Shown here: one piece after another, positions 45,992 through 56,441 of the stretch | Layout: the number at the start of each line of letters is the position of its first letter | Position numbering within the stretch: the stretch's first letter is position 1 | NCBI GenBank assembly: GCA_002786355.1 | Contig: PGCO01000001.1 | Coordinates: 62,001-126,000 of the forward strand | Source of the DNA: Sediminibacterium sp. FEMGT703S | GTDB taxonomy: Bacteria > Bacteroidota > Bacteroidia > Chitinophagales > Chitinophagaceae | DNA length: 64,000 nucleotides | Direction: 5' to 3' | Notes under the pieces: model-generated | What the model saw: only the letters and a program-made list of their open reading frames with translations | Databases searched by the model: none | Told to the model about the DNA's origin: nothing | Translations under genes and position numbers: made by a program

Positions 45992-47079
45992 GATAAAGAG
46001 GCTAAAATTTGATTGGCAATAAATTCATCAACGTTACGCAAAGCCATTTTCCTGATTTGGCCTTTCATATTTTCTTGTTCCATTGGATTGGCAGATAAGT
46101 CTAAAATTGTTTTTACCAATAAGCTTTGTGCATCTGCATCCTTGATGATTTTAGCGGCGCCACGATTAACCAATTGCATGGCATTCGCTGTTTGATGATC
46201 TTCTGCAGCAAATGGAAAAGGAACCAATACTGCAGCTTTTCCTAAAACACATAGTTCTGTAACAGCCATGGCACCAGCTCTGCTGATTACAATATCAGCA
46301 GCGGCATAACCATATTCCATTTGGGTAATAAAAGAATCAACCCAAATATTTTTATGCGAAGCGGCTGCTTTTTTATATAAGTCGGCATTGGTTTTACCCG
46401 TTTGCCAAATCAATTGCAAATTATTTTTTTCGAACTCTCCTAAATGCTCCATTAGAGCATTGTTAATGCTAGCAGCACCTAAGCTACCACCCACCGCAAG
46501 AATGGTTGTTTTATCATCGGCTAAATTGAAAAAAGCCAAGGCATCTTTGCGAGTAAGCTGATTATTTTCGATAGTTGCTCTAACCGGATTACCAGAAACC
46601 AATAAATGTTCTTTTGGAAAAAACTGTTCCATACCTGGCGTAGCAACAAAAATCTTCGTTGCCTTTTTGCCTAATAAGATATTACTCTTACCAGCAAAAG
46701 AATTTGCTTCGTGAATAAAAGTGGGAATACCCCTGCTTTGTGCAAAACGCAAAACAGGAAAAGTAGAATATCCGCCGACACCAATTACGGCAGTCGGTTT
46801 AAATTCAGAAAAAATAGTTCTTACCTGCATAAAACTTTTAATGAGTTTCCAAGGCAATGAAATATTTTTTAGTAAAGAAGATCGATTAAAACCAGCAATA
46901 TCTAATCCTTTGATTTCATATCCTGCTTGGGGTACTTTTTCCATTTCCATTTTACCCTTTGCACCAATAAATAAAAATTCTGCAGTAGGCTCTTTCAATT
47001 TAATGGCATTGGCAATCGCAATCGCTGGAAAAATATGTCCTCCAGTTCCACCTCCCGCTATGATAAAACGCTTAGACAT
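45988..47079 (-). CDS. murG: UDP-GlcNAc transferase for lipid II synthesis (MurG)
   Basis: GT28 enzyme that adds GlcNAc to lipid I on the cytoplasmic membrane face. GGTGGHIFPAIA near residue 10 is the acceptor-side loop. The C-terminal UDP-GlcNAc site shows AVGGSLGAASIN, SRAGAMAVTELCVLGKAAVLVPFPFAAEDHQTANA. A longer frame reaches 47160, but ATG at 47079 gives MSKRFIIAGGGTGG and 363 residues, the normal form, and overlaps the ftsW stop by 8 bp. Confidence 0.95.
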   Translation of the reverse strand: MSKRFIIAGGGTGGHIFPAIAIANAIKLKEPTAEFLFIGAKGKMEMEKVPQAGYEIKGLDIAGFNRSSLLKNISLPWKLIKSFMQVRTIFSEFKPTAVIGVGGYSTFPVLRFAQSRGIPTFIHEANSFAGKSNILLGKKATKIFVATPGMEQFFPKEHLLVSGNPVRATIENNQLTRKDALAFFNLADDKTTILAVGGSLGAASINNALMEHLGEFEKNNLQLIWQTGKTNADLYKKAAASHKNIWVDSFITQMEYGYAAADIVISRAGAMAVTELCVLGKAAVLVPFPFAAEDHQTANAMQLVNRGAAKIIKDADAQSLLVKTILDLSANPMEQENMKGQIRKMALRNVDEFIANQILASLS

Positions 47080-48439
47080 TGGGGCGAATATTTTTTTGTG
47101 AAGTAAAAGGATTTGTTGTTGCGGCCGCCGAAGACAAATTACCCAAGCCTGCAGCATCAACGTCCGCGGCCGCCACCCCAGTCTCTAAAGGTGCTTTCCC
47201 TTCTGTTTGTTCAACGTTGCGGGCAACGCTTAAAACAATTCCAATAGCAGCACAAGTAAATAAGAAAGAGGAACCACCCATACTTACCAATGGAAGGGTA
47301 ACTCCTGTAACAGGTACCAAGTTTACGTTCACGGCCATATTAGCAACCGCTTGTATTACTAAAGTAAAACTGAGTCCAAGTGCTAAAAAAGCACCAAATG
47401 CATAAGGACATCGCCTAAAAATACTGATGCACCTAAATAAGAACACCAAGTAAATAAATATCATGAACGCACCACCTAAGAGACCATATTCTTCTATAAT
47501 GATAGAATAAATAAAGTCGTTATAAGCCTGCGGTAAAAAATTTCTTTGTTGACTATTTCCAGGTCCTAAACCAATTAACATTCCCCCATTCGAAATGGCA
47601 ATTTTAGCTTGTTGAACTTGATAAGGTACTTCGCTGTCTTTAGCATACATAAAATCTTGTACCCGCTTTACCCAAGTACCAATACGACCAACTGATTTTA
47701 TTTTTTCTGCCACAACAGGCTTAGCGATATCTTCTGTTTTTTTACCATCATAGGACAGTACGGCAATTGATATAATTAATGCCACTGGAATCAATGCCAA
47801 AAAGATGGTTAAAAAAATATGTTTAAAGCTGACTCTACCAATAAACATCAACAATAAAGAAGTTGCAGCAGTTAGTAAAGCATTCGATAAGTTAGCGGGC
47901 ATAATCAATCCACAAATAATCACTACTGGTAATAATACTGGAAGAAAACCCTTTTTAAAATCTTTAATGACTTCCTGCTTTTTACTCAACATTTTAGAAA
48001 TGTACATAAACAGGGCTAGCTTGGCAAAGTCACTGGTTTGAATAGTTAAGTTGATGATGGGTAATTTAATCCATCGGCTTCCTTCATTGATTCTTGCACC
48101 AAAAAACAAAGTGTATAACAAAAGCGGAATCGAAATAAAAAACAAAATTGTTGCTACCCTCGAAAACAGTGTGTAATTCACCCGATGCAGAAAATACATA
48201 ATAATTAAACCAAGCACCGTAAAAGAAAGCTGCTTAAATAAATAGATATTGGTATTACCCTTGTACATCTTATACGCCAAAGAGCCAGTGGCACTGTACA
48301 CTACCAAAATAGAAACCAGGGATAATACCACTACAATACCCCATATATATTTATCACCTCTGGTACGAGTAAGCAGTTGCCTGCGAACCCCTTCTACCGA
48401 AGGAATTTGAGCAAATAGGGTATCTTTTATTTCAGACAT
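47072..48439 (-). CDS. ftsW: Peptidoglycan polymerase FtsW
   Basis: SEDS-family glycosyltransferase of the divisome, 455 residues with about ten membrane helices. Family regions include ARINEGSRWIKLP, GLGPGNSQQRNFLPQAYNDFIYSIIIEEYGLLGG and VTGVTLPLVSMGGSS. An Ala-rich C-terminal tail of about 50 residues is encoded by a locally GC-rich stretch that includes two GCGGCCGC octamers. Immediately follows murD (1-bp overlap). Confidence 0.94.
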   Translation of the reverse strand: MSEIKDTLFAQIPSVEGVRRQLLTRTRGDKYIWGIVVVLSLVSILVVYSATGSLAYKMYKGNTNIYLFKQLSFTVLGLIIMYFLHRVNYTLFSRVATILFFISIPLLLYTLFFGARINEGSRWIKLPIINLTIQTSDFAKLALFMYISKMLSKKQEVIKDFKKGFLPVLLPVVIICGLIMPANLSNALLTAATSLLLMFIGRVSFKHIFLTIFLALIPVALIISIAVLSYDGKKTEDIAKPVVAEKIKSVGRIGTWVKRVQDFMYAKDSEVPYQVQQAKIAISNGGMLIGLGPGNSQQRNFLPQAYNDFIYSIIIEEYGLLGGAFMIFIYLVFLFRCISIFRRCPYAFGAFLALGLSFTLVIQAVANMAVNVNLVPVTGVTLPLVSMGGSSFLFTCAAIGIVLSVARNVEQTEGKAPLETGVAAADVDAAGLGNLSSAAATTNPFTSQKNIRPNV

Positions 48440-49779
48440 TATAATTCCTTAACGGCTTCTTTAAATTGAGTTCCTCTGTCTTCGTAATTTTTGAATAAAT
48501 CAAAGCTTGCACAAGCTGGACTTAACAAAACCACATCGTCTTTAGCAGCAATTTTAAATGCAGCATTCACGGCCTTCTTTGCACTATCCGTCTCAACAAT
48601 CATAGGTACCATATCTTTAAATGCCGCAAAAATTTTGCTATTGTCTGTTCCCATACATACAATGGCTTTTACTTTTTCTTTCACTAAGTCGGCAATTAAA
48701 GAATAATCGTTTCCTTTATCTACACCACCCAAGATTAACACAGTAGGCTTATTCATGCTCTCTAAAGCATACCAAGTACTGTTTACATTGGTGGCTTTAC
48801 TGTCGTTGATGAATTCAACCCCACGAACCATTGCAACAAATTCCATGCGATGTTCAAGGCTATGGAAATTTTTTACTGCATCACGAATTTTTTCCTTTCG
48901 AATACCAATCGTAGATGCTGCAATACCCGCTGCCATGGTGTTGTAATTGTTGTGTTTCCCTTTCAGGGCAAAATCGTAGATACTCATGCTTACTCTTTCT
49001 TCTTGGATGCGTAGCATCATTTGGTCGCCCTTGATGTAGCCGCCTTTTTTTACTTCTTGTTTCATAGAGAATGGTAGTGGGTTAGTATGGATAGTTATTA
49101 ATGGGAATTTTTGCATGATGGTTTCATCGTCTAAACAATAGATGAAATAATCATCCATGGTTTGGTTTTCGATGATTCTAAATTTGCTATTGATATAATT
49201 TTCAAATTGATAGTTGTATCGATCTAAATGATCTTCCGTAATATTTAAGAGAATACTTATGTTGGGTCTAAATGTTTTAATATCATCTAATTGAAAAGAA
49301 CTGACTTCAATAATGTATAAAGGCTTGGGATCTTCTGCTACCTGACGAGCAAATGAATAACCAATATTACCTACCATAGCACAATCCAATTCTGCAGTTT
49401 TACAGATATGGTAAATAAGTGCAGTAGTAGTGCTCTTACCATTACTACCTGTGATGGCAATAATGGTACTCTCGCCTTTATATCGATAGGCCAATTCAAT
49501 TTCACTGATCACAGGGATACCCTTTGCACGAATGGCTTTTACCATTTCATTTTTTTCAGGAATACCCGGACTTTTCACCACTTCATCAGCAGCTAAAATT
49601 CTTTCTACACTATGACCACCCTCTTCAAATTCAATTTCATTGGCACGCAATTCTGCCTTATAAATTTCTTTGAGCATACCACCGTCCGATAAGAACACGG
49701 GATGGCCCTTATGTTTTGCAAGCACAGCAGCACCAACACCGCTTTCGCCTCCGCCTAATATGATGATATTACTTTTCAA
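48439..49779 (-). CDS. murD: UDP-N-acetylmuramoylalanine--D-glutamate ligase (MurD)
   Basis: Adds D-Glu to UDP-MurNAc-L-Ala. ILGGGESGVGAAVLA at the N-terminus, VVKSPGIPE, the ATP loop ITGSNGKSTTTALI, LNITEDHLDRY, GKHNNYNTMAA, FINDSKATNVNSTWYAL and LILGGVDKGNDY are MurD-type. The C-terminal LLSPACASFDLFKNYEDRG is diagnostic. 446 residues. Starts 4 bp after the mraY stop. Confidence 0.96.
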   Translation of the reverse strand: MKSNIIILGGGESGVGAAVLAKHKGHPVFLSDGGMLKEIYKAELRANEIEFEEGGHSVERILAADEVVKSPGIPEKNEMVKAIRAKGIPVISEIELAYRYKGESTIIAITGSNGKSTTTALIYHICKTAELDCAMVGNIGYSFARQVAEDPKPLYIIEVSSFQLDDIKTFRPNISILLNITEDHLDRYNYQFENYINSKFRIIENQTMDDYFIYCLDDETIMQKFPLITIHTNPLPFSMKQEVKKGGYIKGDQMMLRIQEERVSMSIYDFALKGKHNNYNTMAAGIAASTIGIRKEKIRDAVKNFHSLEHRMEFVAMVRGVEFINDSKATNVNSTWYALESMNKPTVLILGGVDKGNDYSLIADLVKEKVKAIVCMGTDNSKIFAAFKDMVPMIVETDSAKKAVNAAFKIAAKDDVVLLSPACASFDLFKNYEDRGTQFKEAVKEL

Positions 49780-49783
49780 TTCC

Positions 49784-51100
49784 TTATCTAATTTTTAATG
49801 ATACCACACTCATTACAACTAGCATGATGGTTATAATCCAAAATCTTACCGCAATCTTACTTTCGTGAAATCCTTTCTTTTGATAGTGATGGTGCAAGGG
49901 ACTCATTAAGAAAACCCTTTTACCTTCTCCATATTTTTTCTTGGTGTATTTAAAATATCCCACCTGAATCATCACACTTAAATTTTCTACTAAGAACACC
50001 CCGCAGAAAATAGGAATCAACCATTCTTTGCGCACAATGATTGCCAAAGAAGCAATGATACCGCCCAATGCAAGGCTACCCGTATCGCCCATAAAAACTT
50101 GAGCAGGAAAAGCATTGTACCAAAGGAATCCAATACAAGCCCCCACAAATGCGCCTACAAAAATGGTCAGCTCACCTAGGTTAGGGATGTACATAATATT
50201 TAAGTAGTCTGCAAAAACGTAGTTAGAACTTACATAAATAAATACCAGCAAACCCGCACCAATAATAGCACTCACGCCTGCAGCCAATCCATCTAACCCA
50301 TCCGTTAAATTGGCGCCATTACTGACTGCAGTAATGATTAAGGTTACAATGAGTATATATACAATCCAAGTATATTTCTCCGCACCCTCACCCATCCAAC
50401 TAATTAACTTACTGTAGTTGAACTCATGATTCTTTACAAACGGAATGGTAGTGATCGGTGTTTTTACTTTTACGAATTTTCTTTCGATACCATTCATTTG
50501 ACGAACAATGATGGTAGAGTCTTTTGCAAACTGATCTCCTGCTTGCAAAACAGAAATTTTTCTATCGGAGCCAATGATTTCTCTTTCTACTGTAACAGCA
50601 TTGCTAAAGTAAAGTGTAGTACCAATAATAATACCTAATCCAATCTGACCAATAATCTTAGAGATACCAGCCAAACCATCAGAATCTTTTTTCTTATAGG
50701 TTTCCCCTTTTTGTTGAGCAGCTTTTCTAGCACGGATTTTAAACAAATCATCTAAAAAACCAATCAAGCCCAACCATACGGTGCACAAAATCATTAAGCG
50801 CACATATACTTTATCCAAATTAGCAAACAACAAAGTAGGAATTAAAATGCTCAGCAAGATGATGATGCCACCCATGGTAGGTGTTCCTTTCTTTTGTTCT
50901 TGACCAGCTAAGCCTAAATCTCTTACCGATTCGCCTATTTGTTTTTTCTGAAGAAATAAAATGATGCGCTTACCATAAACTGTTGCAATTACTAAGCTCA
51001 ATACAATTGCCATAGCAATCCTAAAAGTCAGGAACTGAAAAAGTCCTGCTCCAGGAATATCGAAGCTTTGTTTTAGCCAGTTAAATAATTGGTATAACAT
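49784..51100 (-). CDS. mraY: Phospho-MurNAc-pentapeptide transferase (MraY)
   Basis: Makes lipid I by moving phospho-MurNAc-pentapeptide to undecaprenyl phosphate. [32 protein letters not shown] and [12 protein letters not shown] hold the Mg-binding aspartates, and [12 protein letters not shown] the HHH motif. The 438 residues exceed the usual 360 because of an extra polar insertion of about 75 residues (about 175-250), typical of Bacteroidota homologs. About ten membrane helices. Confidence 0.95.
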   Translation of the reverse strand: MLYQLFNWLKQSFDIPGAGLFQFLTFRIAMAIVLSLVIATVYGKRIILFLQKKQIGESVRDLGLAGQEQKKGTPTMGGIIILLSILIPTLLFANLDKVYVRLMILCTVWLGLIGFLDDLFKIRARKAAQQKGETYKKKDSDGLAGISKIIGQIGLGIIIGTTLYFSNAVTVEREIIGSDRKISVLQAGDQFAKDSTIIVRQMNGIERKFVKVKTPITTIPFVKNHEFNYSKLISWMGEGAEKYTWIVYILIVTLIITAVSNGANLTDGLDGLAAGVSAIIGAGLLVFIYVSSNYVFADYLNIMYIPNLGELTIFVGAFVGACIGFLWYNAFPAQVFMGDTGSLALGGIIASLAIIVRKEWLIPIFCGVFLVENLSVMIQVGYFKYTKKKYGEGKRVFLMSPLHHHYQKKGFHESKIAVRFWIITIMLVVMSVVSLKIR

Positions 51101-51109
51101 ATGGTTGTT

Positions 51110-52573
51110 TTAGGGGGTAACTATGGTAAATGCGTTTTGTAAAATTTGTTTGTCGTCAAAAGGATATTTAATACCATTGATATCTTGGTATTTCTCGTGT
51201 CCTTTGCCTGCAACTAAAATGATGTCTTCTGGTTTCGCAATTTTAACCGCTTCTTCAATCGCGATTTTTCTGTCAACAATAGTGATATACTTTCTTTTTG
51301 CCGAGCTAGACAATCCTGTTTCCATATCCCGGAGAATCGCTTCTGGGTCTTCCGTTCGGGGATTATCACTGGTTAAAATCACGCGGTCACTCAAATCGCA
51401 AGCAGCTTGTGCCATGATAGGACGTTTGGTTTTATCTCTATCTCCACCGCATCCTACCACAGTAATAATTTGCTCATAACCCTTGCGCAATTTTTTAATC
51501 GTTGTTAAAACATTTTCTAATGCATCAGGTGTATGTGCATAGTCTACAATACCAATAATACGATTGGCACTGATAATATAATCGAAGCGACCTTCTGCAC
51601 CAGTAAGCATACTCAATGCAGTGAGTACTTCTTGACTTTCTTTACCCAAACAAATGGCTGCACCATAAACAGCCAATAAGTTATAAGCATTAAAAGTTCC
51701 AATTAGACGAAAATGCACTTCCTGGTCGTTAATGGTCATCACTAAGCCAGTCAATGCATTTTCTAATATTTTACCCTTGAAAGCAGCCATTGTTTTAAGG
51801 CTGTACAAGTATTTAGTAGCAGCAGTATTTTGCAACATTACTTCGCCACGCTTATCGTCTGCATTAGAAATTGCAAATGCAGTAGCAGGCAAATCATCAA
51901 AGAATTTTTTCTTAACGCGAATGTATTCGTCAAAAGTTTTATGATAGTCTAAATGATCATGCGTGATATTACTGAACAAAGCCCCATCAAATTGCAAACC
52001 AGTAATACGATGTTGGTGAACAGCATGACTGCTACATTCCATGAATACATAACTGCAACCTTCATTTACCATTTGCTGCAACAAGGCATTCAAGCTAATT
52101 GCATCAGGCGTGGTATGAGTAGCAGGAATGATGGCATCATCAATTTGATTTTGCACCGTGCTGATTAATCCACATTTATATCCTAACTGACGAAATAATT
52201 TGAATAACAAAGTAGCAATAGTTGTTTTTCCATTGGTGCCAGTAACTCCAACTAATTTTACCTGAGCAGATGGATGATCGTAGAACTCAACTGCCATGCG
52301 AGCTGCAGCTTCTTGAGTGCTTGCAACTTTAACATAAGAAACACCTTCAACTAAATCAGCAGGCATTGTTTCGCAAACAATAGCAACTGCACCTAATTCA
52401 ATTGCTTTATGAATAAATGCATGCCCATCACTTTGCACACCAGTGATGGCAACAAATGCAGTACCTGGTTTTACTTTTCGTGAATCAATCTCAATTGCAC
52501 CAATACCCAATTCAAGCGAACCTGCAATTTGCAGTGGCTTTAGTTGAACGAGTAGTTGATGAAGTGTTTTCAT
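51110..52573 (-). CDS. murE: UDP-MurNAc-tripeptide ligase (MurE), meso-DAP type
   Basis: Adds the third residue to the peptidoglycan stem. ATP loop VTGTNGKTTIATLL, SSHAVHQHRI, FNAYNLLAVYGAA and the C-terminal DNPRTEDPEAI are present. The DNPR motif indicates meso-diaminopimelate as the amino acid rather than lysine. 487 residues. No murF lies beside it; that ligase must be encoded elsewhere. Confidence 0.95.
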   Translation of the reverse strand: MKTLHQLLVQLKPLQIAGSLELGIGAIEIDSRKVKPGTAFVAITGVQSDGHAFIHKAIELGAVAIVCETMPADLVEGVSYVKVASTQEAAARMAVEFYDHPSAQVKLVGVTGTNGKTTIATLLFKLFRQLGYKCGLISTVQNQIDDAIIPATHTTPDAISLNALLQQMVNEGCSYVFMECSSHAVHQHRITGLQFDGALFSNITHDHLDYHKTFDEYIRVKKKFFDDLPATAFAISNADDKRGEVMLQNTAATKYLYSLKTMAAFKGKILENALTGLVMTINDQEVHFRLIGTFNAYNLLAVYGAAICLGKESQEVLTALSMLTGAEGRFDYIISANRIIGIVDYAHTPDALENVLTTIKKLRKGYEQIITVVGCGGDRDKTKRPIMAQAACDLSDRVILTSDNPRTEDPEAILRDMETGLSSSAKRKYITIVDRKIAIEEAVKIAKPEDIILVAGKGHEKYQDINGIKYPFDDKQILQNAFTIVTP

Positions 52574-52582
52574 AGTATGCGT

Positions 52583-54694
52583 TTAGTTTAAGCTTATTTG
52601 AATTAGTTGTCCTTTAGCAATGGGTTGACCAGGTAATATGGATTGATCTAAGACCCTGCCTCTACCTTTCACCTGCACCATCAATCCCATTTCTTCGCAG
52701 AGATAAATAGCATCTTTTAAACCCAAGCCCTTTAAAGGAGGCATGGCATTTTTATTGATGGGCATTTTCTGCATAACGGCAGCAGCAGTATTTTTATTTA
52801 AGCTGGTCCATTCGTCTGCCCTACCGGTAGAATCGGAAATTTTCAATTGTAATTTTTCCGACAAATAAGCCAGGTCTGCCTTGTAGCCATTGTATTTAAA
52901 ATAAGTACTGTCTTTTTTATTGGTACCAGCAATCAAAGTTTTGTTTGTTTTGATATAAGTACTGTATAAACGATCGGCAATTTCTTTAAACACCGGACCA
53001 GCAACTGACGCTCCATAAAAAATAGCAGCGAATGGTTTATTCTTGATTACCACTACACAAGTGTATTGTGGATTATCTGCAGGAAAATATCCAGCAAAAG
53101 AACTTTGATATATTTTATTTGTGTAGCCTCTATTTCCATCAGCAACTAAAGCAGTTCCTGTTTTACCTGCAACTTTATACGGCGTACCCGCAAATAAAGA
53201 TTTTGCTGTGCCCGCAATACAAACCCCTTCTAAACTGGTTTTCAACATAGCCAATGTTGCAGGGCTACAAATTTGTGTATCTAATATTGTTGGCGGAATA
53301 TCTTTCAACAACACGCCCTCTTCTTTAATGCTGCTTACTAAGTAAGGACGCATCATCGTGCCATTATTAGCGATGGCATTGTACAACATAGCAGTATGCA
53401 AAGGGCTAATAGCCAAATTGTACCCAAAGCTCATCCAAGGAATGGTAGTAGGACCATACAACCTAGAACCAGGACGATGAATCACAGGCTTACGCTCTCC
53501 TACTAAATCTATTCCTGTAATAGTATCCATGCGCATTTTACGTAAATGCTTTAAATACAAATTTGGATTATTAGCATAATGCGCAACTGCCATTTTAGCC
53601 ATTGCCACATTTGAACTTAATTCGAACGCTTGCTTAACTGTTACGATGTTTTCTGAATGTCTTTCAGAATCGTATACTGTTTGACCAGCAATACGCCAAA
53701 CACCACTTTCTAAATTGATAGACTGGTTTAAGCTTACCTTTTTATCTTCTAATAAAGCCATTAGCGTAGCCAACTTAAAGGTAGAGCCAGGCTCGCTTGG
53801 AGTGATGGCATAATTCAGATTTTCCCAATAAGTACCGTTGGCCATTCTGCCTAAGTTGGCAATTGCTTTTACCTTACCCGTTTTTGTTTCTAAGACTATT
53901 GCGCATCCATTTTCTGCTTCATTCTGAATCATCATTTTCATGAGGGCAGACTCTGCAATATCTTGAATGAATACATCGATGGTACTCACAATATCTTTTC
54001 CAGTTTCAGGCTCAATGAGGTAAGTATCATCCACGGGAACTCCAATCCCACCGGCAATAGAACGAACAGTTTGTTTACCATTACGACCTTTTAAAATTGC
54101 ATCGTATGTTTTTTCTAAGCCCACTTTATTGGAATCACGCGCTAAGCCAATTGTTCTAAAAGCCAGCATTTGATAGGGGTTCAGGCGAATGGTTCGCTCA
54201 TTGGTAATCATCCCACTTTTATACCGACCTAATTTGAATAAAGGGAATTTGCGCAACGAATCATATTGCGTAAAGTTTATTTTTTTCTTAAGTGGAAAGT
54301 ATGGCTCCTTCGCTTTATAAGCTTGTTGCAATAAACGCTTATACTCAATAGGACTCATGTCTTTAAACAATTGAGATAAATGGAAACTCAAAGAGTCTAC
54401 ATTTTCTCTAAAACGTAATCCATTTTTCTCTCTCAATCCCGCAACGCGGAAATCAATAAAAATATCAAACTGAGGAATAGACGTACTCAACATTTGACCA
54501 TCTTCGCTATAGATGGTACCACGCTCTGCTTCAATTTCATCAATGCGTTGGTGCAAGCTGTCGCTCATGCTTCTCCACTTGGCACCTTCTACCTGTTGAA
54601 TGTAAACCGCCTTGCTAAAAATAGCTATGCAAGCAATCACAATCAGTATGAAACTGAAATAGACCCTCCATAATATGTCGCGTTTTACTTCCAT
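52583..54694 (-). CDS. ftsI: Septal transpeptidase FtsI/PBP2-type with C-terminal PASTA domain
   Basis: Class B penicillin-binding protein, 703 residues. One N-terminal membrane helix (FSFILIVIACIAIFSKAVYI), a pedestal domain, and a transpeptidase domain with the catalytic SxxK in GSTFKLA, SxN in SSNVAMAK and KTG in AGKTGTAL. A single PASTA domain (PLKGLGLKDAIYLCEEMGLMV...GQLIQIS) ends the protein, more like SpoVD/PBP2x than E. coli FtsI. Shares one base with the ftsL stop (TAATG). Confidence 0.94.
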   Translation of the reverse strand: MEVKRDILWRVYFSFILIVIACIAIFSKAVYIQQVEGAKWRSMSDSLHQRIDEIEAERGTIYSEDGQMLSTSIPQFDIFIDFRVAGLREKNGLRFRENVDSLSFHLSQLFKDMSPIEYKRLLQQAYKAKEPYFPLKKKINFTQYDSLRKFPLFKLGRYKSGMITNERTIRLNPYQMLAFRTIGLARDSNKVGLEKTYDAILKGRNGKQTVRSIAGGIGVPVDDTYLIEPETGKDIVSTIDVFIQDIAESALMKMMIQNEAENGCAIVLETKTGKVKAIANLGRMANGTYWENLNYAITPSEPGSTFKLATLMALLEDKKVSLNQSINLESGVWRIAGQTVYDSERHSENIVTVKQAFELSSNVAMAKMAVAHYANNPNLYLKHLRKMRMDTITGIDLVGERKPVIHRPGSRLYGPTTIPWMSFGYNLAISPLHTAMLYNAIANNGTMMRPYLVSSIKEEGVLLKDIPPTILDTQICSPATLAMLKTSLEGVCIAGTAKSLFAGTPYKVAGKTGTALVADGNRGYTNKIYQSSFAGYFPADNPQYTCVVVIKNKPFAAIFYGASVAGPVFKEIADRLYSTYIKTNKTLIAGTNKKDSTYFKYNGYKADLAYLSEKLQLKISDSTGRADEWTSLNKNTAAAVMQKMPINKNAMPPLKGLGLKDAIYLCEEMGLMVQVKGRGRVLDQSILPGQPIAKGQLIQISLN

Positions 54695-55005
54695 TATTGT
54701 TTGATGCGCTCTGGCATGTCTTTACTTATTTTTAAGCCCATTGGTTCTACCAACTGAACAATTTGAGATTCCTCTGTTTTGTACATTAACTCGCTTTTGA
54801 GTGTTTTGTATTTAAACTGTAACTCTTTTAATTCGTTGTTGATTGCGTTTATACGACGTATGGTTTTGTCTGCCATATGACCGTTGGCTATATACAGTAC
54901 TGCCAAAACAGAAAGGAAAAGGAAGAAACTAATATTCTTCACGATCCACTCATAGTTGAGCAACCCTCGCAGAGGGTTCTTGGGATTTGTTTTGTTTTCG
55001 GGCAC
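54694..55005 (-). CDS. ftsL: FtsL-like divisome protein
   Basis: A 103-residue bitopic protein: a short basic N-terminus, one membrane helix (ISFFLFLSVLAVLYIA), then a coiled coil (about residues 50-85, INAINNELKELQFKYKTLKSELM). Sequence is poorly conserved, so position between rsmH and ftsI carries most of the weight. In other bacteria FtsL forms a complex with FtsQ and FtsB; no ftsB was identified here. Confidence 0.85.
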   Translation of the reverse strand: MPENKTNPKNPLRGLLNYEWIVKNISFFLFLSVLAVLYIANGHMADKTIRRINAINNELKELQFKYKTLKSELMYKTEESQIVQLVEPMGLKISKDMPERIKQ

Positions 55006-55015
55006 GGTATATATA

Positions 55016-55933
55016 TTAAACGCGCGCTGCTACACGTAGCTTTGCGCTCCTACTTCTTGTATTCTTTTTCAACTCCACTTCACCAGCCGTAATCGGCTTC
55101 TTATTCACTAGCTTAAACACTTCCACTTTTTCTACAGAAACAAATGGATTATCTACCACTTCATCAAAACTTCCTTGCTTAAAAAAGTTCTTTACCATCC
55201 TATCTTCAATAGAATGGAAAGTGATGATAGCCGCTCTGCCACCGGATTTCAACACCGTAGGCAATTGCTGCAACATTTCTTTCAGGGCACCCATTTCATC
55301 ATTTACCTCCATTCTCAATGCCTGAAAAACCTGTGCTAAATATTTATTTGGATTTCCCTTTACAACGGAGCTAATCATTGCTTTAAACTGATCAATAGTA
55401 GCATAGGGTAAGCGGGCTCTTTGTTGAACAATATGCGCAGCTAAGGTTTTAGCATTGGTTACTTCACCATATTGTTCAAACATTTTATGCAACTGCAATT
55501 CGCTGAATGTTTTAATGATATCAGCAGCCGTTACCCCTTGTCTCCTATCCATGCGCATATCCATTGGACCTTCAAAACGAATAGAGAAGCCACGCTCCCC
55601 TTCATTAAATTGATGAGAGCTCACTCCCAAATCGGCCAACACTCCATCTACTTGCATAATACCATGCAAACGAAGAAAGCGATGCAAATGGCGAAAGTTT
55701 TGCGGAACAAATAAGAGCCTGGGCTCGTTCTGAATATTCTGTTGAGCATCTGCATCCTGATCAAAAGCCACCAACTTTCCGTTAGGGCCTAATTTTTCTA
55801 GAATGCCTTTACTATGACCGCCACCACCAAAAGTGCAGTCTACATAAACCCCATCGGGTTGAATAGAGAGCGCGTCAATGGTTTCGTGAAACAGAACAGG
55901 CACATGATAATCGCTAGTAGGCATATTTTCCAT
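55016..55933 (-). CDS. rsmH: 16S rRNA m4C1402 methyltransferase (RsmH/MraW)
   Basis: SAM-dependent methyltransferase acting on C1402 of 16S rRNA. Motifs: HVPVLFHETIDALSIQPDG at the start, SAM loop VDCTFGGGGHSKGIL, LADLGVSSHQFNEGERGFS, MDMRMDRRQG, FQALRMEVNDE and AAIITFHSIEDRMVK. 305 residues. Sits 5 bp behind mraZ and 10 bp before ftsL. Confidence 0.96.
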   Translation of the reverse strand: MENMPTSDYHVPVLFHETIDALSIQPDGVYVDCTFGGGGHSKGILEKLGPNGKLVAFDQDADAQQNIQNEPRLLFVPQNFRHLHRFLRLHGIMQVDGVLADLGVSSHQFNEGERGFSIRFEGPMDMRMDRRQGVTAADIIKTFSELQLHKMFEQYGEVTNAKTLAAHIVQQRARLPYATIDQFKAMISSVVKGNPNKYLAQVFQALRMEVNDEMGALKEMLQQLPTVLKSGGRAAIITFHSIEDRMVKNFFKQGSFDEVVDNPFVSVEKVEVFKLVNKKPITAGEVELKKNTRSRSAKLRVAARV

Positions 55934-55938
55934 ACAGC

Positions 55939-56403
55939 TTATTTATCATTTTTTTTATCTGCTTCCTGCATTACTTCCTGCGCAAGGCTACTGAAAGCCT
56001 CCGAAGAGAAATCCTCAAAGAGCTGTTTGTACTTGCCCGCATCCCAAATTTCAAAACGATCTAAGGCAGCAGCTAGTACAATGTCTTTAGAAAGGCCAGC
56101 GAATTCTTTTAGAGAAGCAGGGAGCAACATTCTACCTGCAGCATCTAATTCAATCTCGGTAGCACCGCCTAAAAACTGACGTCTGAATTGACGTACTTTT
56201 GGATCAAAATCATTCAATTGGCTAATCTTAGAAACAATGAGTTCCCAACTTTTCATTGGATACAACGTGAGACATTTTTCGAAGCCACGACCCAGAATAA
56301 AGCGACTCTCTCCTTCAGGCAACTGTTTTCTCAGTCCGCCCGGAAGAAGGAAGCGCCCTTTGGCGTCTACCGTTGCTTCATATTCTCCGTGAAATCCGAT
56401 CAT
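55939..56403 (-). CDS. mraZ: Transcriptional regulator MraZ
   Basis: DNA-binding protein of the AbrB-like double-domain type that represses dcw genes in several bacteria. Two SpoVT/AbrB-like halves are visible: GEYEATVDAKGRFLLPGGLRK and the matching EIELDAAGRMLLPASLKEF. A frame extends 13 codons further upstream, but ATG at 56403 gives the standard MIGFHGEYEATVD start and 154 residues, and leaves the promoter untranslated. First gene of the dcw unit. Confidence 0.93.
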   Translation of the reverse strand: MIGFHGEYEATVDAKGRFLLPGGLRKQLPEGESRFILGRGFEKCLTLYPMKSWELIVSKISQLNDFDPKVRQFRRQFLGGATEIELDAAGRMLLPASLKEFAGLSKDIVLAAALDRFEIWDAGKYKQLFEDFSSEAFSSLAQEVMQEADKKNDK

Positions 56404-56441
56404 AAGTGAATAAATATTTCCAAGATTACCACTTGTTGACA

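Noticed and set aside
47100..47180. Two GCGGCCGC octamers close together, resembling cloning sites
   Set aside because: They lie in frame within the Ala-rich ftsW tail and encode Ala-Ala; no vector sequence surrounds them.
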